From: Larix kaempferi
Lineage: Eukaryota > Streptophyta > Pinopsida > Pinales > Pinaceae
Length of the DNA: 64,000 bases
Assembly: GCA_027924585.1 (NCBI GenBank)
Contig: BSBM01000643.1
Location: 16,850,501-16,914,500 of the forward strand
Direction: 5' to 3'
Shown here: piece by piece, positions 31,840-44,055 of the stretch
Position numbering within the stretch: the first letter of the stretch is position 1
Layout: each line of letters begins with the position of its first letter
Made by a program: the position numbers and the translations under genes
Notes under the pieces: model-generated
Databases searched by the model: none
What the model was told of the DNA's origin: nothing
Seen by the model: the letters and a program-made list of their open reading frames with translations, nothing else

Positions 31840-34140
31840 GTGAAAGGATAGCGTGTGGAGATTGTTACATATGAAGTGAAAGAAGAGCGTGAGGAGATTC
31901 TTTCACCGCGGGCCGCCCACAAGTCAACCGAAGTCTTTAAATCATCACATCTTTCATTTTCTGCCCGATTTCTTGGATCTTATAAGGGTTGGAATGTCAT
32001 TTCGACGCCCGGTTTCTTGGTTCTCGAAGGGCTGGAATGCCATTTCGACGGTGACATGTAAACATATTCATCGTTTTTTCTTATATTTGATGACAAGGAG
32101 CATAGTCAAAATAACGAAAATTTTGGACAACTTTCCCCACTATTTCTCCGCGATTGCCGGACAACTTTCCAGCCAACTTTCCTTCTCTTCTATGTTTTCT
32201 CTGCAATTGCCAGGCAACTTCCCAACTCGATCGCATCTTATTTTTCTCCATATATTTTGATAATTGACATTTCACCATAATTCCGTTTTCGTTATTTTCT
32301 TTAAAATTGGACTTTTTTTCTCTTAATTTTCGTATTATTTTGAGATCAAACCAAAATTTCGATCATTTTAGTCTATTGAAAAATTGACATCGCATATTTT
32401 ATAATGGTTAAAATCAAGTTTCAATTATATAAGTCGATTTAACAACCATTTCTTACTGAAAAATTGCAAATGATAATTGAAAACATTTCACAAAGTAAAT
32501 TCCATCAAGATTCTTGTGATGCTCGAGACCTTGGCTTTATCCCACATTGATTTCTCTCGAAAGAAACTTCGTGCCCGATTTCTTGGTTACCTTGTCTTAT
32601 TAAAGTCAAGTCAATGCATACAACTCAGATGTTTTGAAGGACGTTGGGTTGTGACAACATTGTGATGAATTATTTCGTGCCCGATTTCTTCGTTCTCTTT
32701 TCTTATTAAAGTCAAGTCAATGCATACAACTCACATGTTTTGAAGGCCGTTGGGTTGTGACCACATTCTCATTGATTATTGTCATTGGGAATAGACTTTG
32801 ATGGTGAAATATTGTATTGGGGCAAGTGGTCCAATAAGATTAAAAATTTCATGTAATCTTTATAAAAGTTACTTATTAGTATAAATCTTATTGAATTAAT
32901 TAATAGTTATTATCTCTCACTTCAAATTAATTGTAAGTGATTGACATGTCTCAAATGAATTAATTAATGTACACAGTTTCTTTATATAATTTTTTGTGAA
33001 ATCATAGGATATCGTCACAACATTTAGAGTTAAATAACTCTTTCCATTTTTTTAATGATTTGAGAATAGTTTTGTTTATCAAAAAAGTATGTTTCATTAA
33101 ATTTCACAATATATTAAGGCATACTGTTATTTTTATTCTTTTGGGGGGTATAGTATAAGAAGAGGGACAAGCAATCAAGGACTTATATGTAGCTTCGAAT
33201 GAAATCTAATCACCAATTAAATTCCTAATAAAAAAATTCAGCTTTCATTTAGGCTAAAGATGTCAATTGTCATTATACAATAGGAAATCAACTAGCCTTA
33301 TGTAGTAGGGAATTAAAAAAACTTAACTACATCAGAGGTAAGTTAAGGAAGGAACATGTTAACAAAGAAAGATACATAACATCTTGGCTATATACTCGTG
33401 CACATAAATTGTTTATAGTTAAATTCAATATACCATTTAGGATGGAACATTTTAATAAAAAAGATACATAACATCTTGACTATATACTCATGTATATAGC
33501 CGTTTGTATCAGTATACCATTGAACATGAGCCATGTATTGCAATTATGAATACACAAATTCTTATAAACATTCATGTAATAACAAAGAGTGTAGAATGTC
33601 ATTATGTGATGCTCATGTGATTTTAACCAAAGTTGCAATATCAAATAGAAGAGAACCCCTTCAGGGTCCTATGTAGGCATGCCCAAGTAAAAGATACAAC
33701 GAGAAACAAAGAAGTTTTGGCCATTGTGGTTTATACCTTTTTTTTTCAACTTTAAGTTGGCTAACCCTACTATTCTCGCATGGGAGTCAAGGGTAGCCCA
33801 AGCCCCTCGGGAATGGACCCAAGGACATATGCCCACCACGCCACCATTGTGGTTTACACCTATTAGACTTTTGGCCAAATTAAGTTTCACAACATACTGG
33901 GGTATACTATTGTTTTTATTCCTTTGGGAGAATTATAGCATAGGAAGAGATGCGAGTAATGAGGGATTTTCGTGCATCTTTTCCAATTTTTTTGTCAACA
34001 AAGTAGAGATCCATATGATAAAGAAAGCATCAAGAACAACAATAGGTAATGCAAGAAAATTCCTCGCATTTCAAGAAATATCATTTATATTTTGGACATT
34101 TCCTACATACTCCGAGTCTTGTTAGAGCATAATAACCCTC
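31840..34140. other. Upstream intergenic region with small duplications
   Basis: No gene is recognised. A unit of about 106 bp is repeated in tandem at 32570-32675 and 32676-32775 (both begin CGTGCCCGATTTCTT). Two copies of GATACATAACATCTTG are 92 bp apart at 33371 and 33463. A diverged block of about 95 bp at 33095-33190 recurs at about 33880-33975. The ORF at 33669-33890 has no domain I know. Confidence 0.55.
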
Positions 34141-35109
34141 TAGTGCAGGAGCATCGGGGCCTAGGCAGACCAGTCGAAGTTGATCGACCAAAGGGAGCCG
34201 ACCAGCAGGAGTGTCGATGACCACTGGTGCGAAGAGCAGGTTGACTTGCCGAACTCAACAAGTCAAGCAGAAGCAGTCGAGGTGCGGCCGACTGAAGGAT
34301 AGAAGATGTCTCGAGAGGTTGAGGATCGACAGGAGATGGACGACAGATGAAGAGCGATGTAAGAGGTCGAGTAATCGACAAGTGGTCGAACTACGACACG
34401 ACAAGGTTTAGCGAAGCCAAGTGTATTGGGGAAAATAGTGAACCGACTGGACAATCGAGATGTGATTGACTGCTATAGCAGGGTTGGAAGGACAGAAAAG
34501 TCAAGGGACTGTACCAGTATCCGTTCGGGGTTGCTGAGGAAGTTATTACATTTATTGCGAGTTGGTGAAGGACATGGTAGAGGACGTCATGGACAGAGGC
34601 TATGCAGCACAGCTAGAAGCTGATAGTGCAGGTTCGCAGGATTTGGACAGGATCGACGAATGGAGGGAACGCATGTCTCGGGATTGTGATAATCTTGGAA
34701 ACAACACCCACAAAGTAGAAGAGGAAAAAAAAAGGTCTTCAATCTCAGGGACGCAAAAAAGAGAGACGAAGGGGAGAAGGAGGAGAGCGCAGAGCTGAGA
34801 GAGTTGTGAAGAGTCACACCGGCCGAGTGCAGAGTTGAGATCGAACCATAGCTCAGAGTTTCATGGTGAACTAGGAGAGGGTAAGGTCGACACATAGGGA
34901 GAACACACCACAGTTACTTCTAAGTTGTAAAGGCTGAGGCCGATTGTAGTTAGTTATTTGCTTATAGTTATTTTATATTGTAACTGATTTCAGAGAAGTA
35001 ATATAAGCCAATCTAGGCATCTTGTTCTACACCTTGTTTGTGTGAGCATTGTGGTTTGTGTCGTGTGTATTGTTAAGCAAGAAAGTATCTCATAGGGTGA
35101 CTTGCGTCA
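34141..35109 (+). repeat. E5 5' LTR
   Basis: It matches 39852-40821. The 3' LTR starts TGATGCAGGAGC; here the first bases read TAGTGCAGGAGC, a change at the terminus. Both end GACTTGCGTCA. Using this boundary gives a perfect CCCTC target duplication, which is why I chose it over a start at the inner TG. Confidence 0.9.
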
Positions 35110-35111
35110 GT

Positions 35112-35123
35112 TGGCATCAGAGC
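35112..35123 (+). other. E5 primer binding site
   Basis: TGGCATCAGAGC lies two bases after the LTR end and differs at one base from the standard TGGTATCAGAGC. A second copy of LTR-end plus site (TGACTTGCGTC then TGGTATCAG) follows 66 bp later at 35164-35186. Confidence 0.75.
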
Positions 35124-35222
35124 CCCGAAGCGAGTCCGGTTGGAGAAGAAGACTATACCAACCTGACTTGCGTCCGTTGGTATCAGGATCTGGAAGTGTG
35201 AGAATTTCAGTAGAAGTTGAAA

Positions 35223-36292
35223 ATGGCTCATAGAGGCATTAATGTCCGAGGAAGAAGAGCGCATGGCGCAGCAGCCATCACAGTGGATCGTGAGATGTTC
35301 GACGAATGCGTTTGAACAATGCGAACTTTGACAAATGAAGTCGTGGTGATCAAAGAAAACCAAAGGCGTGGTTGCATTCCTGAAGCGCTAGACCACAACG
35401 ACGAGGATGTCGAGGAAGTGGAAGCTTGAGAAGCCATAGCAGAAGAACCAGAGGAAAAACTCATCAAAATTCTGACAGAAATGAGAGGTCGGGCGAAGAT
35501 AGATGTGCGTACGTACTCGGAAAGCATGGAACGAGAAGACTTGAGCGACTGGTTCAGAGAGATGGAAAAATATTTTGATGTAGAGCAGATCAAGGATCCT
35601 AAATGGGTTAAGACTGCATGTCTAAGGTTGAAGGGTCATGCCTCGTTGTGGTGGGACAATGTATAGGCTGATAGACTCAAGAAAGGCAAGGAGAAAATCA
35701 AATCTTGGGACAGGATGGTTGCTAAGTTGAAGGGGAAGTTCTTGCCCAATGACTATGTGGTTTCCTTGTTCCGAAAGCTACAGAACTTTCGACAAAAAGA
35801 GATGACCGTGAAAGAGTACACAGAGGATTTCTACCGATTGTCGATTCAGTCAGGACAAATTGATGAAGGAGAAGAAGCTGTCGCCAGATATGTAAACGGC
35901 TTGAAATACACTGTTCAAGATGAACTCAGCATGTCGAGATTCTGAGCAGTCGGAGAAGCCTATCAGCTAGCTCTGAAGGTGGAAGAGAAACTGGCGAGAA
36001 AGTCCGCAGCGACCAGAGGTAGGATGACTGGTCGGGGTGAAAAGACTATATCCACGAAAGGTCAAGGTAGCGGCTACAAGAAAGAAGATGTCGAAGAAAG
36101 TCGACGCACAGAAGGGACATCGACGAAGGAAATAGCGCAAGAGAACCGACGCGATGGTCGTGGGAACCGCGGTCGAGGTGCGTATGGTCGAAGTGGTCCA
36201 TCCAATAGAAAGGAGTTAACAGACCGACTATAATCTGTTACAAATGCCGAGGGACAGGGCACAAGGAATATGAATGTCTAGAAAACCTACAT
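35223..36292 (+). pseudogene. E5 gag
   Basis: It starts at the ATG at 35223. The retrotransposon gag domain is clear (WFREMEKYFDVEQI, LRLKGHASLWWD, LFRKLQNFRQKEMTVKEYT and YVNGLK). A basic glycine/arginine-rich region and a zinc knuckle, CYKCRGTGHKEYEC at about 36236, follow. Stops interrupt it at 35313, 35427, 35664 and 35943, and a frameshift precedes the knuckle. Gag would form the virus-like particle in an intact element. Confidence 0.9.
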
Positions 36293-39200
36293 GCTGCAAA
36301 AGAGTTGAAACCCAGACGTCAAACGGATGAGCAAGTTGACGAGAGGGAAGAGTTGGCATCAGATAGCAGTGGAGGTGAGAAAGAGAAGAACCGGAATCTG
36401 ACGGTTCAGAGAGCCTTGATCCAGGAAGATCAACACGACCCGATGGAACCAGCACAACGGAAGGCGATCTTTTGAACGAAGGTGCGGATCAAGGAATGGC
36501 GTTGCAAGACCATAGTTGATGGTGGAAGTACGGAGAATCTTGTGTCGACAGAATTCATCGACAAGATTGGGTTGAAGTGTCAAGAACACCCACATCCTTA
36601 CAAGATCTCATGGTTGCAGAAAGGACACCATGTTAAGGTGACCAGACAATCCCTGATCAACTTCAGAGTTGAAGGATTGGAGGATAGCGTACTGTGTGAT
36701 GTAGTTCCCATGGATGCATGCCATCTGTTGTTAGGGAGACCATGGAAATATGATCGTTAGATGATCTATGATGGTTGAGCTAACACAGTCACATTGTTGA
36801 AGAATGGCGTGAAAACGACTCTTAATCCGAGGCGAGGAGAGCCAGCCGATGGTAAGGACGACGAGAGAAATCTTTGGGAAAAGCGAGTGTTGATGAGCAC
36901 CGCCAAGGAATTCCTCGCAGAGGAGGAAAAGTAGTCGGGATGTTTTGCATCATTCCAAAAGGACCATATGTCAATGGAACGACCAATCAGGAGGACATTC
37001 CGGTCGAAGTCGAGGAGTTGCTCGAAGAGTTTAGAGACATAATGGCTGATGAGAAAACGATGGGATTGCCGTCGACAAGGAGCATATCCCATCAAATCGA
37101 CTTGATTCCAGGGTCGAGTCTGCCACACAAAGCACCATATAGGATGAGTCCAGCAGAGGGATAAGAGCTCAACCGACAAGTCCAAGAGTTGTTGGACAGG
37201 GGATTGATCTGAGAAATTTTGAGCCCGTGTGCAATACCAGCAGTATTGACACCAAAGAAAGGTGGGGAATGGAGAATGTGTATCGATTCCAGAGCCATCA
37301 ACAGGATCATGATCAAGTATCGATTTTCATTGCCAAGGATGGATGACTTGATGGATTTCCTAAGTGGAGCGACATACTTCACAAAATTAGACCTGAAGAG
37401 TGGATATCACCAGATTAGGGTTAGAGAAGGAGATGAATGGAAGACCGCATTCAAAACAAGAGAAGGGCTATATGAGTGCTTAGTCATGCCATTCGGATTG
37501 ACTAATGCACCCAGTACATTCATGAGATTGATGAATGAAGTGTTGAAACCATTCTTGGGAAAGTTTGTTGTAGTCTATTTAGACGACATTCTGATTTTTA
37601 GTCGGACCAAGTCAGAACATTTGGAGCACGTTCGACAAGTATTACAGAGATTGCAGGAAGAGAAGCTGATGATTAACCTGTAAAAGTGTTTCTTCATGAA
37701 AAAGGAGTTGGTGTACTTGGGATTTGTAATTTCAGGTAAAGGGTTAGAGATGGACCCCGAGAAGGTGAAGGCAATAGTAGATTGGCCAGAACCGACAAGT
37801 ACGACTGCAGTGAGAAGTTTCCATGGACTTGCTAGTTTCTACCGGAAGTTCATTCGGGGATTCAGTCAGATTTGTGCACCATTGACAGAATGCATGAGAA
37901 AGGGCGAGTTCAAGTGGACGGATAAGGCCCAGGAAGCTTTCGACAAATTGAAGGAAAAGGTCACTGAGAGCCCAGTGTTGGCGCTCCCAGACTTTGACAA
38001 AGTTTTCCAGGTCGATTGTGATGCATGTGGAATAGCAATTGGAGCAGTGTTAAGCCAGGAAGGTTGACCAATTGCATTCTTCAGTGAAAAACTTAATGGA
38101 GCGAAGCGGAAGTATTCGGTCTATGACCAAGAGTTCTATGCTATCATACAAGCATTGAAGAAATGGAGGCATTATTTATTGTCGCAGGAATTTGTGTTAT
38201 ACACGGATCACCAAGTGCTGAGGCATCTGAATACTCAGTCGAAGTTGGATCAGAGACACATGAAGTGGGTGGAGCTGCTCTAGAGATATACCTTCTTGTT
38301 ACGACATAGGTCGGGTAAGTCGAACAAAGTTGCCGACGTGTTGCGCAGGAGAGTTGCACTGTTGAGCACGATGACTATTCAAGCAACAGGAATAGAGTCG
38401 ATAAAGACAGAGTATGAGATCGACGAAGATTTTGCGAAGGCATGGAAGGCTTGTCGTGAGCCTTGGAGCATCGACAGAACTCCATATTTGAGTTATTTCA
38501 TTCAAGAAGGTTACATGTTCAGGGGAAGTCAGTTGTGTATTCCTAGAGGATCAGCGAGAGAGAACCTAATCCGATAATTTCATAATGGCGGATTAGTAGG
38601 ACACTTTGGGATCGACAAGACCAAAGCATTGGTTGACGAAAAGTATTTTTGGCCAAGGATGTCGACAGATGTCGGAAGATGGGTTCGACAATGCCAAGTT
38701 TTCCAGTTGGCAAAAGGAAGGAGTCAGAACCTGGGGTTATATACACCATTACCAATACCAGAGAACCCATGGGAGCATCTTAGCATGGATTTTGTGTTTG
38801 GATTACCAAGGACTCAGCAGGGGAATGACTGAATATTTGTTGTAGTCGACAGATTTTCAAAGATGGCACATTTCATACCATGTAAGAAAACAAGTGATGC
38901 CACAGGGATTGTTGTACTATTCTTTAAGGAAATAGTCAGACTGCATGGGTTGCCAAAGAGTATCACATCGGATAGGGATATGAAATTCATGGGGCATTTC
39001 TGGAGAACCCTATGGAAGAAACTCGACACGAAGTTAGAGTTTAGCTCGGCACATCATCCGCAGACAGACGGACAAACCGAGGTTGTAAACAGAAGTTTGG
39101 GAAACCTTCTGAGATGTTTAGCGGCCGACAGACCCAAGCAGTGGGAAAATGTGTTGGCGCAGGCAGAGTTTTCATATAACAATTCTGTGAATCGATCGAC

Positions 39201-39840
39201 AGGATTGAGCCCATTCCAGATTGTTCAAGGGAGAAGTCCACATGTAGTGGCAGATTTGGTCGAATTATCGACAGAAACCAGAAAGAGCACGGATGCAGAA
39301 TCATTCGCAGAGCATATGCATGAAGTTCATGAAAATGTGCGAAAGCGCATAGAGAAGAGTAACGCGGCCGACAAGTTGAGAACCGACCGGAGAAAGAGGC
39401 TACTGTCATTCCAAGAGGGGGACTTATTCTATGCATATTTGCGGAAGGAGCGATTTTCGACAGGAACACACAACAAGCTGAAGTTGAAGAAGATAGGACC
39501 GTGCAGGATTTTGAAGAAGATTTCAGACAACGCATATGCGTTGGAATTGCCGGAAGACTTGAACATTTCAGCAACGTTCAACGTCTCAGACTTGTACAAA
39601 TTTGAAGAAGGGTCAAGCAGCAGTAAGGGGGAAGGAACCAGTATCGACTGGACATAACAGATTCTAGACCGACATAAAGAAGGGATCATAGAAGTAATTG
39701 ATGAATGCGAAGTAGGGCGTACCCGTAGATCGCGCATGAAAGAATACTTGGTGCGATGGGTAAATGATGAGTTGTAGGAGGCGACGTGGATTTTCGAAGA
39801 GGAGTTGAGGAGACTAACGGAGCAGTTGAATTCTTTTTCA
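36293..39840 (+). pseudogene. E5 pol: protease, RT, RNase H, integrase, chromodomain
   Basis: The protease (TIVDGGSTENLVS, LLLGRPW) is near 36500-36750. After a frameshift near 36930, reverse transcriptase spans about 37120-37690 with [15 protein letters not shown] and catalytic YLDD. RNase H is at about 37980-38330. In the integrase, the HHCC finger has lost its last cysteine (CQVFQ), while the DDE core keeps MDFVF, SDRD and the glutamate of QTEVVN. A chromodomain-like end (EYLVRW, EATW) lies at about 39660-39820. Stops include 36473, 36758, 36776, 37162, 38065 and 38281. Chromodomains direct chromovirus integration to heterochromatin. Confidence 0.92.
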
Positions 39841-39851
39841 CCTGGGGAGTC
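39841..39851 (+). other. E5 polypurine-type tract
   Basis: CCTGGGGAGTC immediately precedes the 3' LTR and is the expected place for plus-strand priming. Confidence 0.55.
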
Positions 39852-40821
39852 TGATGCAGGAGCATCGGGGCCTAGGAAGACCAGTCGAAGTTGATCGACC
39901 GAAGGGAGCCGACCAATGGGAGTGCCGATGACCACTGGTGCAGAGAGAAGGTTGACTTGTCGAAGTCAACAAGTCTAGTAGAAGCAATCAGAGTGCATCC
40001 GACTGAAGGAACAACAGATGTCGCGAGAGGTCGAGGATCGATAGGAGATGGTCAATAGATGAAGAGCGACGTAAGAGGTTGGGTAGTCGACAAGTGGTCG
40101 AACTACGACACGATAGGGTTTAGCGAAGCCAAGTGTATTGGGGAAAAGAGTGAACCGACAGGACAGTCGAGATGTGACTGACTGCTGTAGCAGGGTCAGA
40201 AGGACAGAAAAGTCAAGGGACTGTACCAGTAGTCGTTCGGGGTTGCTGAGGAAGTTATTACAGTTATTGTGAGTTGGTGAAGGACATGGAAAAGGACGTC
40301 ATGGACAGAGGTTGTGCAACACGGCTAGAAGCTAACGGTGCAGGTTCACAGGATTTGGACAGGATCGGTGAATGGAGGGAACGCGTGTCTCGGGATTGTG
40401 ATAATCTTGGAAACAGCACCCGGAGAGTAAAAGAGGAAAAAAAAAGGTCTTCAGTCTCAGGGACGCAAAAAAGAGAGATGAAGGGGAGAAGGAGGAGAGT
40501 GCAGAGCCGAGAGAGTTGTGAAGAGTCACACCGGCCGAGTGTAGAGTTGAGATCGAACCATAGCTCAGACTTCCATGGTGAACCAGGAGAGGGTGAGCTC
40601 GACACACAGGGAGAACACACCACAGTTACTTCTAAGTTGTAAAGGCTGAGGCCGATTGTAGTTAGTTATTTGCTTACAGTTATTTTATATTGTAACCGAT
40701 TTCAGAGAAATAATATAAGCCAATCCAGGCATCTTGTTCTACATCTTGTTTGTGTGAGCATTGTGGTTTGTGTCGTGTGTATTGTTAAGCAAGAAAGTAT
40801 CCCATAGGGTGACTTGCGTCA
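39852..40821 (+). repeat. E5 3' LTR
   Basis: Full-length match to the 5' LTR with scattered substitutions, visibly more than between the E3 LTRs. It starts TGATGC and ends GCGTCA and is followed by CCCTC. Confidence 0.93.
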
Positions 40822-40826
40822 CCCTC

Positions 40827-41276
40827 TCCATAGCATCAATCTTTCACCTAGGAACTTAGGTCTTGGTCTCATGATTCTACTAGTCCAATTTCCATTCAAT
40901 CTAACCATCTAAGCCACCCAAGAGCTTCCTTCCAAGATCCAAGTGAATAACTCTAATATGTATAGGTCATCTTCCATTTATAGGTCATCATTGAGATCCT
41001 AGCCATATATTTATAGACGTTGAGTGAACCTTCCTTCTTTTGGGGTTTCTTTCCCTGAATTTAGGAGCCTCCACTGCAAGTTATATTTGTGGAGTAAATA
41101 AAGGGAGTTTACTCCACTGTTCAGGGACTCAATTGCCTCTCATGGCTATTATGATCTAGAAGCATACCTGTTGGTTCTTTTTAGGATCATGCATGTGCTT
41201 ATCATTCAATTGTTCCTTGCATTTAGGTGTCTAAGTCCACTTAGGTCAAAGTTCACTTAGGTCCACTTAGGTTAGT
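40827..41276. other. Unannotated flank between E5 and repeat R
   Basis: 450 bp without ORFs or recognisable features. A short motif CCACTTAGGT is repeated near 41240-41270. Confidence 0.5.
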
Positions 41277-41684
41277 TATGAAGTTGTTAACTCACCTCTA
41301 AGATCTTGCATGGCTACAATAGGGTATTTTAGCTCTAGTTAATCCCAAACTAGTTTTTTATGCACTAGAGAACAATTTAAATTGCCCAAATAAGTGATTC
41401 GATTTGCATTCGTGTAATAGATTGTCTCATTCTTGTACAATTAATTAAATACAGTGGTTTAATGTGTTATTCAAATATATTTTTCATCTCTTCTTTGTTT
41501 TGATGATGAATGATATGATTTTGTCACTTAATTAATTGCTTCTAAATTGTATTACTACTTTGGCTAGAATCTAGATCTTGTGCTCCAAAATCTTAAAGCT
41601 CTTCCTCATAATCCAAAAAGTAGATTAATCCAAGAAGAACCACTTTGGATGTAATTCCATCAGGATGAATTCATACTACACCAT
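41277..41684 (+). repeat. Dispersed repeat R, copy 1, left part
   Basis: This segment aligns closely with 54776-55180 (both contain ATGAAGTTGTTAACTCACCTC and AGATTGTCTCATT). It is cut at ACCAT (41680-41684) by E6 and continues at 49029. No coding potential is evident; what R is remains unknown. Confidence 0.85.
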
Positions 41685-42634
41685 TGTAATACCCCTAGTT
41701 TTGACTTGGAATGTATTTATCCAAATTTATGTAAATGATATAAATATGATAGTACGAATTCCTAATGTGGAGCTCAAGGCCAAGGCCCGACTAGTGAATG
41801 TGTAGGCATGTATTATGATTATATTTCATTTGGATTGTTTAGTTGTCTTTTATGCTGATTTAGAATATTATGTAAATATTATGTGCATAAATAATAAAAT
41901 GGTCCAATAATGGTTGTGTAAGGAGCACCAAAGGGGCTATGATTCCACCAAGGAAAAGAGGAAAGGGGGGCCATGGGGAACTAAATCCTTGTTGTCAAGT
42001 GTCAACCTTAGAAATCACACCTAAATTCTGTCATGTGATGAGAATAATCCAATTATCTCTTTTTTTTACCATTTCCAATTCATTAATGCATGTGTGTGGT
42101 TGGTGGGAAAATTCACCTCATGTAGTTATTGTAGTATGGGACTGACTGCACTTTTGTGACAGTTCTGTCATGACAGAAGTCAGTCTGCAGCTGCCAGGAG
42201 TCCTTTCTTCTACTGCCAGAAGTTATGTCAGTTGTCTTGTCACCATTTTCTCATATCCTTTGGAGTCAACCCTCATTTTTGGTATCATTCTTTCATGCAG
42301 GTTTAGAATTCGTAGAGCTCTCCATTGTTTTCCATGAACTTACCATGCTGTTTTGAACCCATAAATTCGAACTTGGAGACCATGTTGCAGATTTGGAAGT
42401 GGGTATTTTGCTTGTAGGTGAGTAGAGAGGTTGGGAAAGCTAGGAACCCTTACCCTTGAGTTTTGTTGCTCGTAAGTGCTTGGGAAACAACATATTGAGG
42501 TTGCAGGTGGTTCTATAGCAGCCAATAGCAGGTTGGAATTTTTCTATGCACATACTGGAAGCATCTAGTAAGATGGATCACCCAATATAACCATGGATCG
42601 GTGAAGGGGATACTTGAGCTAGAAGGGTGTTGTG
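41685..42634 (+). repeat. E6 5' LTR, 3' part missing
   Basis: It matches the 3' LTR from its TGTAATACCCC start to about 42634 (GAAGGGTGTTGTG), then diverges. The last roughly 515 bp of the LTR and the expected primer binding site are absent. They are replaced by about 280 bp with no match in the window up to the gag start. Confidence 0.85.
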
Positions 42635-42914
42635 AAGGGGATGCCTGAGCAAGCCCCCTTGACCCCCGTCGTCCCCCTCATGTGTCGTTGAGTGTGAGAA
42701 AGCTGTAATTTGACAGAAGTTGTCAATATGTGTTATTCCCATGTTGCATGAAGATTAATGTTATAATTTTCTAAGACTGTAATAAATATAACAAATGTGT
42801 TTATAAACACTTTTGCAAATTCATAATCCTATCAGTGACAGTTGAGGGTCAGAATTCCAGTCTAGTGCAGTTGGGAATTTTTATCTTGGTTGGACCAAGA
42901 AGAAGAGTATCATC

Positions 42915-44055
42915 ATGGAGGATGCACAAGATCCTTATGATATTGAGGAATATGTAATGGGAGAGAATGTACATGTTGAGAATGCAAAAACATAATCTAA
43001 TGGTAGAAGAAACCAAGCAACTCCCCTAGACATTGTTGAAACCATGAGGAGATTAAGGGTGGAATTACAAAGTTGTAGAGCAGACAATGAAAGGCTAATT
43101 AGAGCCCAAGAGGATCCGAATCAGTTGAATGTAGCTATGGTTCAAATCATGACTGACATTCAAAGGAAGATAAACCATGGGAATTATTCATAAAATCAGG
43201 AAAGGAGTGGGGGTAGCTCAAGGAGGAATTCCCACAAGATATCCCATAGTTCAAGAAGGATTTCTAGAGATACGACATATACTCTGGAAATATCTTCTAG
43301 TGATTCATCTAACTCTAAATAATCCATTAAAGTTTCAAGCTCTTCATCTCATAGAAACAAGCGGAAGAGGTCTTCCAAGAACAACTCTCACAGAGAATTT
43401 AAGAAGGCCAAACCTCCTACTTTTGATGGTGAGGTTAAATATGGTCAAGAAGTTGAGGCTTGGCTTCTTGGGATAAGGAAGTATTTCCAATTCCAAGACT
43501 ATTCAGGAAATATGAAGGCAAGAGTGGTCATCTTCAATCTGAATGGAAGAGTGTCTGGTGGGAACACCTTAGGCAAGTAAAGAGGATCAATGAAAGGAAG
43601 ATTGCGTGGAAGCAGTTCAAGAAGTACTTTGAGGAAAAGTACCTTTCTAACAGGTACTATGATGACAAAATCAAAGAGTTCCATGAGCTGAAATTGGGAC
43701 AAATGACTATGGAGGAATATGCAAACAAATTCTTGGAGCTGCTCAGGTATGTCAAATATATTAGGGATGATAAGGTGAAAATTCAACATTTGCTAAGTGG
43801 ACTGCCCCAATCATATAAAGATAGAATTGATTTTGATGAACCTAAAACTCTAGAGGAGGCCATAAGAAAGGCCAAGTATTGTTATGATCAAAACAAAAGC
43901 AAACCATAATTCCATAAGTCATGGAAGGACAAGAAAAATGAAAAGTTTGACCAAAGGAAGAAGGGGTTGAAGCCTCCTCAATTTAGAAATCAGCCAGGCA
44001 GCCACCACAGGGTGTGACTAAGCCATCTAGGATGATGGGAGACAAGGAAAGATAA
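42915..44055 (+). pseudogene. E6 gag
   Basis: It starts ATG at 42915 with the same DAQDPY stretch as G1 gag. A serine-rich region and the gag domain follow (SVWWEHLRQVKRINERK, EKYLSNRYYDDK and FLELLRYVKYIRDDKVKIQ). Stops occur after KT and YS near the start, and a frameshift separates the N-terminal half from the 43460-43909 open frame. The zinc knuckle is just downstream, at the start of the next entry. Confidence 0.88.

Larger units (their letters stand above)
34141..40821 (+). mobile_element. E5: complete but decayed chromovirus (Ty3/gypsy with chromodomain)
   Basis: Two LTRs of about 970 bp, a primer binding site, gag, protease, RT, RNase H, integrase and a C-terminal chromodomain-like segment are present in the Ty3 order. 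CCCTC flanks the element at 34136-34140 and 40822-40826. Only two frame changes were seen over about 4.6 kb of coding sequence but there are about a dozen in-frame stops, most of them TGA or TAG. Confidence 0.94.

Noticed and set aside
33669-34125. ORFs on both strands around a CCAAGGACATATGCCC stretch
   Set aside because: No recognised domain; the short repeated flanks suggest old repeat DNA rather than a gene.
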